A stretch of DNA of 64,000 nucleotides from Chrysaora quinquecirrha (GCA_014526335.1 JACTAT010000037.1:7461591-7525590), one strand, 5' to 3'. Positions 1 through 10,676 are shown, numbered from the stretch's first letter. The notes: generated from the letters alone by a model not told the origin. Made by a program: numbers and translations.

Positions 1-319
1 CACTCGATTGTACAAGTACATTGTTAAAGATAGAAATTGGGGGTTGCAGCCCCCCAGTATCCCCACACTTAACAAAATAAACAGTAAGTAACTTTGTGGG
101 CTGACATTGCAGTGGGCTGACTTGTCCATATGGGTGGGCCGACTTGGTAGTGGGGTGATTTGGCAGTGGGCTGACTTGTCTAGAAGGCACCTCTTTGAGG
201 TAAAGAATATACAAAGCATGAATTGCTGCACTGGCAAAATTAATGAATTTGAAGTTTTATGAAGTCAATGTTATAACAAATGACAAGGCAAGTAAAAGAT
301 TTTGCCATTGATATTTTAG

Positions 320-3300
320 GGTCTATACTTCACTGGCAATTCTTCTGTAGATGCAGCTGCCACGTGGGTTATTGATCACATTGATGATGAAGATTTACAC
401 TCTCCTTTTCAGGTATGTCTTAACTATACGTATATCCGTATATACTGATACTTCAGGGCTAGCATATCACTTGCATGAATGTCAGTGAAAATTTGACATT
501 TGGTCTAAGTCATTCCTACTAGTCACAGACTTTGGCGCGGCACTGCATTCTCCATCCTATCTCTAATGTATACAAAGTACTTGGCTGCAATGGGCCTGAA
601 TTCCATGTTCCAACTTTACACCCCTCTAGCGGACCTCATTCAATGTCTATCTTTACAAATAACATACTAAAATGTTCCCATACTATCCCTCTACAATGTC
701 CGAAAGAAAATTTGAGGTACCGATCATGCTAATGGGCGAAATTTGTAAAAAAACAATGGGATGTGTACCAAAATTGTAGTTTTTGCCCATTTTGGTGTAA
801 GTTCCACCAAGACAGACTTATCATTGTTTACTCCAGGGAGTGCCTGTTTACCCTGTCAACATTGCCCCAAATAGTTTTGGAGCTACAGCCATTTCATTGG
901 GTTCTTTTTAGCTCAGTGGGATAGCGTACCCAAGAAATGACGTCACAAAATCTATTTTTAGAATTTCGAAATTTGCTCGTCATTTTGTGAAAGAGCGTCA
1001 AAAATAATGCTTATTCGTGCAAAAATCAGTTAAATATGTCAAATATTGGCTGAGATATGGCCATCCAAAGAAATACATTTCAATAGGATATCACTGTATT
1101 TGGCGCTTTGTTCAAAACATTATGAACAGAAGCGGTTTCCGCGTTTTTGAAATTCACTCTACGAAAAACGAAAACGCGGAAACCGCGGATATTGTAGCGT
1201 TTTGCTTATGGGAAGGTCTGACGCCTCATATCTTTCGTCTCATCGACATTTCAGACAAGAAGACTTTGATTTTCATGATATGGACATGTCAAAAAAGTTT
1301 CCGCGTTTTCCGCAGTTTTCCGCGTTTTCCCGCGTTTTCACCTGGCTATTGTTGACTCTCTTATCATACAGACATACAGTCCAGGTTTAATTCCCATCTT
1401 TTATGGTATGCTACTCATGGCAAAATAATGGAGAAAGTATATTAAACAGCAAAGATCCACTTTATACAACTTAAATGTTTATTAAAAGAGGGATTAAGTT
1501 ATCATTGCCGTATATTATCATTCAACCTTGCAGGTAATTCTTGAATCTAGAAACGCCGAGCAAGATCTTAGTTCTTCACAAATGAAAATGGTTTTTGTTG
1601 TAAATAGTGAATTAAAAATGGGAGTTGGAAAAATAGCTGCACAAGTTGCTCATGCAGGTCTTAAGCTTCAGAAAGTTTTGTTGCAAGGAAATCCTGTTCA
1701 TAAAAAAATGATCTCGGAATGGGAGGAGACAGGGTAGGTTTGTTAAATTTCATTATTTTTGGGTATATGAATTGTAAGGCGTGTTCTTCCAAACCATTTC
1801 TTTTCTCGGTAGTCTTCTGTTTTTGGAATATGTGTTTTCCGAAGTCATTCTTCTGAAACCGGCAGGTTTTGAAGCGCTCAAAAAACCTTCTGCAAACAAA
1901 AGCAGAAGATTTCCAAGACTTTCGAGAGATTCTCGTTTTCAACGTCGAAAGAGACCGCAATTTTTACTGTTGCTATGAGACTTTCCACGAAAGGGTCTGG
2001 GGATGGAGCAAGCAAGAATTTTGGCGCGAAAGTCGACTGACGTTTAGACCAAACTTTGGAAAAGTCTCGGTTTTTCAGAATTCCTGTCTTTTGAAAATCA
2101 TGGATTCTGTTTTGAGAAGGTTTTTGTTTTCGAAATTCGGAAGGTTTTGGAGGTTCAAAAGAACACGTACTCATATTATTAAATTGTTTAATAGACTGGA
2201 TTCACACTTCTCTCCTCATGGGTTTGTTCCGACTGACTGTCGACTGGAGCACATAGTACCAACATTCTTACCTTAAGGGATTAGCTTTTCTTCAGCCTTG
2301 GACCTTGAAGGTGCTGTTGCATTCTGCTGGTCTGATCTAGTTACCTCTTAGGCCTTGGCCGAACGATCAAACATTGTTAGTCAAACATTTTAAATTTGCT
2401 TTACAATAAATAATTGGTAGTTTAGCCACGTCAAAAAGCATTGCTTGACAAGCCAAAACGCCTTGTTGCTATGAAATATTGCTAGGTGCTGAAATATTGC
2501 AAGTTGTTGAAGTTTGAAGATAACAAAAGAAATGCTTGTCAAGCAATGTTTGAAAGGTGGCAAAACGATCAAACATTGCTTGAGAAGCAAAAGTGAACAC
2601 AATTTGTGGCTTGATGTTTTTGAAAAAGTTCAAAAACCTTTTTTTGCTTGACGCAAACAAAAAAAATTGGACGAGCTATGTTTTTGGACGTGGTCGGACG
2701 GTCAAATATTTTGCTAGACAAGAAAATCTCAAATGTTTAACCAACAATGTTTGATCCTTTGGCAAGGGCCTAAGTGTCATGAGTTTAATAAGGGTAATAG
2801 CCAGAGTCGAGGGCTCGCTAGCCTGAAAAGGATGTGGAACTCGATTGTTTTCACTCATGGTAGCTACTGGACAACCAACTGTTAAATATATTCGCTTTTT
2901 CTTTCTCTCAGATCAACAAAAATAGTACTGAAAGGAAATAATGCATCTCAACTAATGGACATAGAAATCCAAGCAAAAGAAAGTGGAATTCCATGTGACC
3001 TTGTTGTCGATGCTGGAAAAACTCAGGTAGAACGCTCAAGTTTCATTTTATTTTAAAAGTTATTTTGGTATTTCTTATATTCTAACTTTCCATTGCACGT
3101 TTTTTATAAGGAACACCTTTATAAGAAGTTTGAGGCTGAAAATCCAGGGATTGGTAGCTATGCTTGATTTTGATTGTAAGGCCCCTGGCGAATGAACTGA
3201 ACATTTCACTTGTCATGCCACTAAATTTTTATGCTATCTACAGTGCCGAGTGCCCAATTGAGCTGATAATTTCAAGGAACATTTGCTGACATTTTCAGGA

Positions 3301-4353
3301 TCTTTTTCATACTGTTATTTTGGCGTTAAAATCGAAATTTTCAATTCAAAAATTGATAAAGTTTCTGTCAAGCGCAAGCGTATATTGGATAAATGGGCAT
3401 TGCTTGTTTAATTTAGTGGCGAAATGAACTGAACATAACACTGAACAAATTTTGTTCACCAAGCATTTTTGACTCCGATGAAACATTCACTGAACAACTG
3501 CATAATAGTCCCATGAGCAAGGTGGCCAAATAAACTGGATTTTCAACAAGGTGGCCAAAAAACTGAATTTTTCACTGAGCTTCAATTTTAGACGATGTTC
3601 AGCGAAATGTTCAGTTCATTTGCCCAGGACCTAACACTATACCAGTCCAGCCCACTTTTTTGATTGATGCATGCATTTTGTTCCGCATGTTGGTATAAAT
3701 TCCGTCTTAGTTCATTGTTTCGGTCTGTTTCTGACGTTTATACTCTGAGGAGGGTCAGACGATAAAAGTTTTTAAGTATGCCCGAAGATGTTTTCGCTAT
3801 TGCTCGCAGTTTTGAAGTTTGATACAACTGAAAGACTATTATGCTAATGCAAGTTGAAAATATGGTTCTATTATGCTCCGGTATAACGACTCGATTTTTA
3901 CTTAATTTTCACTCGGCAAGAAATCGAGTAAAAAATCGACTCATTTGGCAACCTTGTTGAGCGAGTCGTATGGCATCGTGAAGTTTGATCTCGAACAAAG
4001 AAATCGAGTGGAAAAGGTGTGATCGACTGAAAATCGAATCGTTTGGCCAACCTTGTCGAGTCGGTCGAATGTCTTTTCGTGGGAAGTTGCAGAGAAAAGC
4101 CAACGTGGATTGGAAATATCGAGTGAAAAATCTAGCGAAAAATGGAATCGTTTTGCCATCCATGCTCGATTTTCGCTCGATTTTGAAATAAAATGTCGGG
4201 GGAAAGATCGAAAAGTAAATCGAGTCGTTTGACCAAAGCTTAACATTTCTTTTGATCACTTTTTAGGTTGCCGCTGCATCTGTAACAGCAGTCTGTTTAT
4301 TTGGAAAGGCTGAAGCTGTCAATCAAATCACTGGACAACTTCCATTGCTGTAG
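320..4353 (+). CDS. PTRH2: Peptidyl-tRNA hydrolase 2 with N-terminal UBA-like segment (partial, 5' end outside window)
   Basis: PTH2 enzymes cleave the ester bond of peptidyl-tRNA and recycle tRNA. Four exons join in frame: 320-412, 1534-1733, 2912-3026, 4267-4353 (stop TAG 4351-4353), all with AG/GT borders. Exon 320-412 reads [20 protein letters not shown], a UBA-like helix bundle end (family knowledge: some invertebrate PTH2 proteins, for example one in C. elegans, carry UBA). The PTH2 core follows: [20 protein letters not shown] then QVAHAG (catalytic Lys/His region) and later DAGKTQ (conserved Asp and Thr), ending ITGQLPLL. The loop after GKTQ, usually APGS, is AAAS here. The initiator and the rest of the UBA lie before position 320 or off the window. 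A polyadenylation signal AATAAA is at 4393-4398. Not the mitochondrial single-TM form as far as visible. Confident in the family, less in whether it is the only PTH2 of the genome. Confidence 0.85.
413..1533 (+). other. PTH2 intron: two repeat segments, otherwise unremarkable
   Basis: Intron between the UBA and the core exon. Positions 905-1095 are the reverse complement of 20411-20578 (shared ATGACGTCA-type stretch, then TTTTTGACGCTCTTCACAAA read on the opposite strand), so a dispersed repeat. Positions 1125-1350 carry the word CCGCGTTTTC and its complement at least five times (see separate repeat entry). No exon seen in the rest. Confidence 0.6.
1125..1350. repeat. Iterated-word repeat, word CCGCGTTTTC
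   Basis: GGTTTCCGCGTTTTTGAA near 1134, AAAACGCGGAAACCGCGG near 1171-1190, then GTTTCCGCGTTTTCCGCAG, TTTTCCGCGTTTTCCCGCG and TTTTCACC at 1298-1350. The same word appears in both orientations at both ends of a ~220-bp segment, as in the other foldback elements of this window. The ORF covering it is only a by-product of the repeat. Confidence 0.5.
2345..2772. mobile_element. Foldback MITE, word CAAACATTG, TIR starting TTAGGCC
   Basis: Left end TTAGGCCTTGGCCGAACGAT followed by CAAACATTG. The right end, read on the opposite strand, is TTAGGCCCTTGCCAAAGGAT followed by CAAACATTG. Internal words AAGCATTGCTTGACAAGCC, GTCAAGCAATGTTTG and CAAACATTGCTTGAGAAGC repeat the core in both orientations. It sits in a PTH2 intron and has no coding capacity. 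A partial copy is at 37800-37955. Confidence 0.7.
3093..3170. mobile_element. Fragment of the AAGGAAC MITE family (type 20589)
   Basis: CACGTTTTTTATAAGGAACA then CCTTTATAAGAAGTTTGAGG and CTGAAAATCC match the left end of the copy at 20589-20952. The rest of that element is missing; another element starts at 3179. Confidence 0.6.
3179..3633. mobile_element. Foldback MITE, word ACTGAACAT
   Basis: Left end GGCCCCTGGCGAATGAACTG followed by AACATTTC. The right end on the opposite strand is GGTCCTGGGCAAATGAACTG followed by AACATTTC. Internally GAAATGAACTGAACATAACA, CATTCACTGAACAACTG, AAATAAACTGGAT and TTCAGCGAAATGTTCAG repeat the word. It lies in the last PTH2 intron. Its end shares the TTAGGNCC scaffold with the 2345-2772 element but carries a different word. 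Confidence 0.7.
3655..3860. repeat. Dispersed repeat, copies at 3655-3860, 25495-25695 and about 35335-35420
   Basis: CGGTCTGTTTCTGACGTTTA here matches CCGTCTGTTTCTGGTGTTCA near 25567, with matching flanks (TTGATGCATG..., ATAAATTCCG..., CTCTGAGGAG...). Part of it returns on the opposite strand at 35335-35420 (GACTAAGGCGGAATTTATAA). Ends not defined. In the second copy an ORF beginning MSENISAVYR comes only from this repeat. Confidence 0.55.
3884..4250. repeat. Iterated-word repeat, word AATCGAGT / ACTCGATT
   Basis: CGACTCGATTTTTAC at the left and AAATCGAGTCGTTTGACC at the right frame about a dozen further copies of TCGAGT/ACTCGA in both orientations (for example AAGAAATCGAGTAAAAAATC and AAGAAATCGAGTGGAAAAGG). 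Three overlapping ORFs here are products of the repeat. It ends about 15 bp before the last PTH2 exon acceptor. Confidence 0.55.
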
Positions 4354-4392
4354 TTTCACATGTTTTACTGACAGTGTGTTTACTCACATTGA

Positions 4393-4398
4393 AATAAA
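4393..4398 (+). terminator. Polyadenylation signal AATAAA of the PTH2 gene
   Basis: AATAAA lies 40 bases after the TAG stop of the hydrolase gene, the usual distance for a short 3' UTR. Nothing else coding follows for several kilobases. Confidence 0.6.
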
Positions 4399-5074
4399 GA
4401 AGTACCATCATACTGTACATGCATGTCGAATTTCACAGAACACTGAAAAATGCCGATAGGCAAGCCTCATCGTGAAGTACGCACTGAACATTTATTGTAA
4501 ACCAAGCATTGCAACAATTGTGACATCATCATCATCAGCGTCCTAAATCAACAGTCAGATACGGTTGTATACAGATAAATCTATTCTGTTTCAGAATGTT
4601 TGAATTTTTACTGAATATTAGAAACAAGGTGTCGAATTTTGTACTACGAATTTTTGGAGTTTAAACTCCGATAGCTAAATTTGTGTTTAAAGCAAGTGTG
4701 TTATGAGCACTCTTTCTTGTTTTATGATGATCTTTAGAAAGCAAATCACTTTCATTGGATTTGGAAGCAGAATTCTTGGCTGGGAATAACATTAAAGCGT
4801 TAGGAAACCCCTTTAGGTGGTCAAGAAGAAATAAACCATTATTTTGCAAACGTTTGCGAATTGCCGCTTCTCACGTTTTGCTTCTGGAAAAACATTTTCG
4901 CGTTAAAAATTTATTGGGCTTGACGCGTTATGATCTAAATAATCGCAATTATCGAATTTTTTTATGAATCAAAAGTTGAAACTCTGATAGCTAAATTTAT
5001 GTTGCAAACAATCGTGCGTATTTCAGAGCTCTTTGTTTTTTTGGTTTACGAAACAGAATTCTTTGTCGGGAGTA
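4399..5074. other. Intergenic, no gene seen; two copies of a 35-bp motif
   Basis: GTTTAAACTCCGATAGCTAA near 4659 recurs as GTTGAAACTCTGATAGCTAA near 4975, about 315 bp later, so a degenerate two-copy repeat. No splice-bounded open frame found. Confidence 0.4.
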
Positions 5075-5225
5075 CACGTTTTTTTATAAGAACAAAGTAT
5101 ATAAGAACATAAGGCTTCAGAGGCTGACAAGTTAAGAACATTACAAGGCTTTGTGAAGCTAGAAAAAAATAGAATGTAATTTCTTAAGTGGCGCTGTCCT
5201 GTTCTCCACTTTCACCCCGTGTAAC

Positions 5226-5813
5226 GTGTGTGCAGTACCGTGGGGGATGCGCAGTACCGTGGGGGATGTTCAGTACATGTGGGGAGGCATCCCTGAGTAC
5301 CGTGGGGGATGTTCAGTACCGTGGGGAGGCATCCTGAGTACCGTGGGGCGACATCTTGAGTACCGTGGGGGATGTTCAGTACCGTGGGGGGATACCATGA
5401 TTTCTGTGGGGAGGCATCCTGAGTACCGTGGGGGATGTTCAGTACCGTGGGAGGCATCTTGAGTACAGTGGGGGATATCATGATGTCTGTGGGGAGGCAT
5501 CCGTGAGTACCGTGGCGGATATTCAGTACCGTGGGGATACCTTGAGTACCGTGGGGATGTTCAGTACCGTGGGGAGGCATCTTGAGTACCGTGGAGGGAT
5601 ATCATGATGTCTGTGGGGAGGCATCATGAGTACCGTGGGGGATGTTCAGTACCGTGGGGGGATATCATGAGTACAGTGGGGAGGCATCTCTGAGTACCGT
5701 GGGGGTTGCTCAGTACCGTGGGGAGGCATCATGAGTACCGTGGGGGATGTTCAGTACCGTGGGGAGGCATCTCTGAGTACCGTGGCGGATGTTCAGTACG
5801 GTGGGGTTGATCA
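5226..5813. repeat. Minisatellite, word GTACCGTGGGG (left arm)
   Basis: About 30 units of the form TACCGTGGGGGATGTTCAG alternating with spacers such as AGGCATCTTGAG and GATATCATGA. Occasional units replace the word by GTCTGTGGGGAGG. Apparent ORFs on both strands come from the repeat. The reverse complement array is at 9838-10426. Confidence 0.85.
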
Positions 5814-6159
5814 GCTGTAATCAATCTTCGAATCACTTTTTCCGTTGTTATTTTTATAACTTATCGTGCGGGATTAGTACATCGTTTCTTAGTCAACACA
5901 ACGGGAAAGCAGACTACTATGAATGTCAAGTTCACAATTGCGTGAGATAATCTGATGTATTTCACAACACAGCGAAGTTTTGTTCTGTAGTTGATATTTC
6001 TAAATTCTAGAACCTGTTTAGGACAACTGTTCCTTACAAAAGTGTGTTGTACTGACCAAATGAGAGAATGAATTAAGATCTCGATGGATGAGCTGTAATA
6101 AAAATTTTTGCAGCATGCTCCTAGAAGGGCAGGCAGCCCGTGCTCAGCGTTTGATACCA

Positions 6160-6290
6160 CGAGGGTGCCGAAACCACGGACATGTCCGTGAAACGTCCGT
6201 GGTGACGTCCGTGACCGCCCGTGGTTATTTGGAATTAATTTCGCCACGGACATGTCTCACCACGGACGGTTTGGGTGTCCGTGGTTTAAG
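6160..6290. repeat. CCACGGAC iterated block, left copy
   Basis: GGTGCCGAAACCACGGACAT, GTCCGTGAAACGTCCGTGG, CGCCACGGACATG, CACCACGGACGG and GTGTCCGTGG: seven or more copies of CCACGGAC in both orientations. Pairs as an inverted copy with 8470-8640. Confidence 0.7.
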
Positions 6291-6310
6291 AGATCCTAAA
6301 TTCGAATTAT

Positions 6311-8460
6311 GTTCGGCAAATTGATAAGTAAATCCGATATGTTGTTTCCTTGATGCAGAGTGAGTCGATGCCTCCATATTTGGGGAAAATCAATGCGAAA
6401 AACGCGTAACTTTGTAGGCCAAAGACCTTCACTCATAAGGAAGCGCATGCGCTTTGCACTCATGACCGGACTTGAAATTTTCAGTGAAGTTTTTTTTAAT
6501 TAAATTCATTCTATCGACATCCCTTCAGCTTACAACGATAACAGATAAAGCAAAACATACATATTTATTGAGTTTAACAAAATATGAAATCTAAAAATTT
6601 GAAATAAAGCACTGATCTTCTAGGGAGTCGTTTTGGTCATAGGGATTTATCATTGCTAAACAAATGTATTTTTAACGTTAATGTTTGGATTGCAATTACA
6701 AAAGCTATGGTGAACGTTCGTCATTTATCGAGGGGTGTATGACTTAACAAATCTTGTGTATTTTGAGGATAACTCTCCATAAACCTCATAAATCTTATGC
6801 ATCTTATAACTCCTATAAATCTCTTTAAAATCTCATGTTCAGCTATCGCGCATGTGCGCAAGTCTTGATGCGCCCGCAGCTAGACAACAACGATTGAAGG
6901 AAACGTGCGTGTGTTCTTCAAAGACGTAATCTTAAGTTTACGCAGAGTACACAAGTTCTTATTAGACACTGGGTTCGCAGGCGTAGTCGCAAACATTTTC
7001 TTACGTTGTTTTTATACCTATAGGATTTTCTTAACGGATCAACTTTGAATCTTATTATGCTCATCCGTAAAAGTACTAAAGAATCTTAAGCTTCTCAAAT
7101 TTCTTCATTTCATAGTACAACTTAACTTCTAATGTTCGTTTTCCCTCTTTTCCTCTCAAAGATGAAAATAAAATTCAACTTCAACCTAAAGACACACAAC
7201 ATCCTGAAGTGTATTTCTAGCATATGATGGCATACTAAATCTAATGATATGTTAAAGAAAGCAGCACTAACATATGCTAATAGCAACATTTACACCCTTT
7301 CCTTGAGCAAATAATCTTTGGCAGTTGACCTTTCACATTAGAGTACAACAAGTCAAGATGACGTTTACAAGCAACTATCTTCTTTCCTTTTTATTCCAAC
7401 GCATAACCTGTAGTCAGGTCACTACGGGACAGAAACAAGGGGTCAGACTGCAAAATTGGCGGGCAATGCAAAAATGGTTTAAAACAAGTGCAAGAGCTTG
7501 TAGATGACAAGTCAACTTGTTGGACATCACAAAATTACTTGTGAGGGTAATCCAGCAGCATTTTGTGGTTTCCCCATACAGATTTTCATTTCTACTTCAA
7601 AATCTTGAAAATGGCCAAGATCCAAAATCATGGCAAAAAATATGTAAAACTACTGCCAGAAAGGGCTTATTGCCAGTGCATTCAAGAGGTCTTGTTTGTT
7701 AAATTTCAGCCCACCTACCGGGAGTAATCGAGAGGTGAACTTTGAGTGCCCCCCTCTGCAATGTTGCATGAGCGAGGAATTTAATCGCATTTGCAGGGGG
7801 GCACTCGGGTTTTACCAATCAATATCTTGGGGGTAGAGTAACCGAATTTCAAAAACAACATGCATTCTGAATCTATGTGAGCACTTTCTGGCTTTTGTTT
7901 TCGATTTTTCATTCACCGATTTTAAATTTGTGCCATTTTCAAGGTTTCGAAGTATATAGAAAAGTATATTGTAAAAGCTGCCGGATTACACCCATAAGTA
8001 ATTTGGAGAGGTCCAACCTTGGGTCCAAAGAGTTGATTTGTCATCTACAAGCTTCTGCGCTTGTTTAAAACCATTTTTCACATTGCCCACAGATTTTGCA
8101 TTGCATGACTACAGAATTTCTTGACAGATTCAATTATCTTTTATGAATCACAACGGCGTAGAATAAACACAGAAATTTTATGTAACAAACGTACACAAAA
8201 AAAATGAACACACAATAATAAGCGTTAAAACCAATCAAATTAAGAAAGCCGGAGCCTAGCCTACTTACCCCCTTCCTCCCCCTTAGCAGACTACAGCCAG
8301 ATCTTCTAACTAGAGGTAAAAATCAATCGTGTTTGGCCTAGAATACGGCGATTTCGTCAGGTAGGTAAAATCTGAGAATTTGATGCATAAAACTTTTCTT
8401 TGTTGAAGTTAATTTTCCTAAGGGCCTATGGCTCACCCCTTCCCCATTTTAGGGACCAAA
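6311..8460. other. Core of the 5.6-kb foldback element; no gene recognised
   Basis: Only short ORFs. Two segments, about 7405-7530 and 8020-8110 (opposite strand), resemble each other; read in one frame each gives GLKQVQELVDDKSTCW and GFKQAQKLVDDKSTLW. I do not recognise this peptide. A palindromic GAGTGCCCCCCTCTGCA / TGCAGGGGGGCACTC pair is at 7759-7815. Otherwise nothing supportable. Confidence 0.35.
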
Positions 8461-8469
8461 CGCCGTCAA

Positions 8470-8640
8470 AAATACGAAATCAAAGGTTGACGGCCACCGA
8501 CAACCACGGACAAACCACGGACAAACATAATTTTTGTCCGTGGGTTCCGTGGTTATTTTGAATTAATTTTACCACGGAAATCACCACGGGAAACCACGGA
8601 CGTTTCACGGACATGTCCGTGGTTTCGGCACCCTCGTTTG
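8470..8640. repeat. CCACGGAC iterated block, right copy (inverted)
   Basis: ACAACCACGGACAAACCACG, TTGTCCGTGGG, TACCACGGAAATCACCACGG, AACCACGGACG and TGTCCGTGGTTTCGGCACCC. It is the inverted partner of 6160-6290, including the outer GGTGCCGAAACC flank. Confidence 0.7.
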
Positions 8641-8900
8641 ATACCTTCTTGCAACATACGAAACAGGTCGATGTGGACGACGGACCAAATAAAAAGAATT
8701 GCTGACTTCCTACAAATTATTGTAACAATTTGACAAGAGTTGATGAAAGGGGCCACGTTTTCCTATACCTGCAACTCATTTTAAAATAGCTCGAATTATC
8801 TCACGCAAAGTACTCTTGTGAATTTGACAGTTATTTTGGACTGATTTTCCGTTCGATTCACTAAGAAATGACAAGCTTAACCCGCTATGTTTTTAATATA

Positions 8901-9667
8901 CACGTATTTTTTTATAAGAAACTAAAAAATTGATCCAGTACTAAAAGTTTCTTAAAATTTTCAAATTTTGAGTACTGAAAGTTTCTTACGAGTTTCTTAA
9001 ATATCCATATTTGGCAACATACACACTTTTTTTTTATAAGAATACCTTATTTTTTGCCGAGCCTCGATTATTCTAAAGCTTATTCGATTTTGAGCCTGAA
9101 AATATTCTTAAATTATTCTTAATCATCAATGTTGTAAATTGGCCTGAAGATCAAGAGAAATAAGTCAAATCTTTGTCATTTGTTATTTTATTAATAAAAA
9201 GAGTTACTGTATCAAAGAGTCAGACAGGATGTATGCATTTCAAAACAAATACAATTGCCTGACAATCACACTTATTGTGCAGTGTAATGAATGCAGAGAA
9301 ATAAAAATGATCCTCGTCAAGCTCGAGCCTCAGATTATTCTTAAATAATTCTTAAATTTCAGCAATTTTGAGCCTGAATATTCTTATAGACTGTATTCTT
9401 ATAAAAAAAAGTGCGTAGTTATTCTACTGTATCTTAATGATGTTCCAAACCCATTTATCGATCGTGTTTGCATGCATATGGGTTCCTTTTTGTCTTCTTG
9501 TCACAGAAATGCTTTATCGTAGAGAAAACACGGAAAATAAAGAAAATTTTCTCTGTTTGAGGTGAAAAGGTTCCTACGCTATAAAATTCCACTACTGGAG
9601 TTTCTTAACGCTTTGGCCATTCGAGAGTCTGGGTTTCTTATAAAGAGTTTCTTATAAAAAAATAGTG
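8901..9667. mobile_element. AAGAAAC-family MITE interrupted by an AAGAAT-family MITE
   Basis: Begins CACGTATTTTTTTATAAGAA after TA and ends TTTCTTATAAAAAAATAGTG before TA. It is the inverted orientation of the intact copy at 18854-19221 and carries the same landmarks (CCAGTACT, CATTTATCGATCGTGTTTG, CATTCGAGAGTCTGGGTTTC). The segment 9022-9415 is a second element inserted within it. Confidence 0.75.
9022..9415. mobile_element. AAGAAT-family MITE, nested
   Basis: Starts CACACTTTTTTTTTATAAGA, ends ATTCTTATAAAAAAAAGTGC, with TA on both sides (9020-9021, 9416-9417). Internal words: GATTATTCTAAAGC, AAATTATTCTTAATC, CAGATTATTCTTAAATAATT. A full related copy is at 19405-19753. The 18.8-kb relative of the host element gives the pre-insertion sequence. 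Confidence 0.75.
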
Positions 9668-9837
9668 TATCTTCCCTTTATTTTTTTCTATTATTATCCC
9701 AAGGATTCTTGTGAACTTGACATTCATAGTAGTCTGGTTTTCCGTTGTGTTGACTAATAAACGATGTACTAATCCCGCACGATAAGTTATAAAAATAACA
9801 ACGGAAAAAGTGATTCGAAGATTGATTACAGTTGATC

Positions 9838-10426
9838 AACCCCACCGTACTGAACATCCGCCACGGTACTCAGAGATGCCTCCCCACGGTACTGAACATC
9901 CCCCACGGTACTCATGATGCCTCCCCACGGTACTGAGCAACCCCACGGTACTCAGAGATGCCTCCCACTGTACTCATGATATCCCCCACGGTACTGAACA
10001 TCCCCACGGTACTCATGATGCCTCCCCACAGACATCATGATATCCCTCCACGGTACTCAAGATGCCTCCCACGGTACTGAACATCCCCACGGTACTCAAG
10101 GTATCCCCCCACGGTACTGAATATCCGCCACGGTACTCACGGATGCCTCCCCACAGACATCATGATATCCCCCCACTGTACTCAAGATGCCTCCCCACGG
10201 TACTGAACATCCCCCACGGTACTCAGGATGCCTCCCCACAGAAATCGTGGTATCCCCCCACGGTACTGAACATCCCCCACGGTACTCAAGATGTCGCCCC
10301 ACGGTACTCAGGATGCCTCCCCACGGTACTGAACATCCCCCACGGTACTCAGGGATGCCTCCCCACATGTACTGAACATCCCCCACGGTACTGCGCATCC
10401 CCCACCGTACTGCACACACGTTACAC
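9838..10426. repeat. Minisatellite, word CCCCACGGTAC (right arm)
   Basis: Reverse complement of the 5226-5813 array: CCCCACGGTACTGAACATCC alternates with CTCAGGATGCCTC and CATGATATCC spacers. Variant units with CCCCACAGACATC appear at matching relative places, so the two arms were once one inverted duplicate. Confidence 0.85.
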
Positions 10427-10676
10427 GGGGTGACTTTAGAAAACAGGTGAACTATCAATCATTCATTGTGACTATATGTGACTTTTTTACATGTGCGCCC
10501 CTTTTCATAGCAATTGTCACCTGATTTGAAAAACAGCAGCTTTTTGAAAAGCAAGAAATTTAAGAACATGTTAAGAACATTTTGAGCCTTCAAATCGGAA
10601 AAATTAAGAACACTGCCTGGCTTTCTTCAATTTCAGTGTTCTTATAAAAAAGTGTGTAGCGCTGAAGCAGTAGCAT

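Larger units (their letters stand above)
5075..10656. mobile_element. 5.6-kb foldback element with AAGAAC-type ends
   Basis: Left end CACGTTTTTTTATAAGAAC preceded by TA (5073-5074). Right end GTTCTTATAAAAAAGTGTG followed by TA (10657-10658). Inside each end come AAGAAC words, then an inverted pair of minisatellites (5226-5813 and 9838-10426), then an inverted ~135-bp arm (5814-5948 against 9708-9837), then an inverted pair of CCACGGAC blocks. The core of ~2 kb between those blocks has no long ORF. The right arm has been broken by a nested AAGAAAC element (8901-9667) that itself holds an AAGAAT element. TA duplication and end sequence place it with the small MITEs listed below. No transposase seen, so non-autonomous. 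Confidence 0.7.

Noticed and set aside
3909..4259. Overlapping ORFs of 116 and 101 residues
   Set aside because: Products of the AATCGAGT iterated repeat in a PTH2 intron.
5212..5580. Long ORFs rich in Pro/His/Gly/Trp at 5.2 and 10.1 kb
   Set aside because: They are translations of the GTACCGTGGGG minisatellite in several frames; no start context or splice sites.
5226..10426. CRISPR-like array
   Set aside because: Repeats are short and degenerate, spacers are themselves repeats, and the DNA is eukaryotic.
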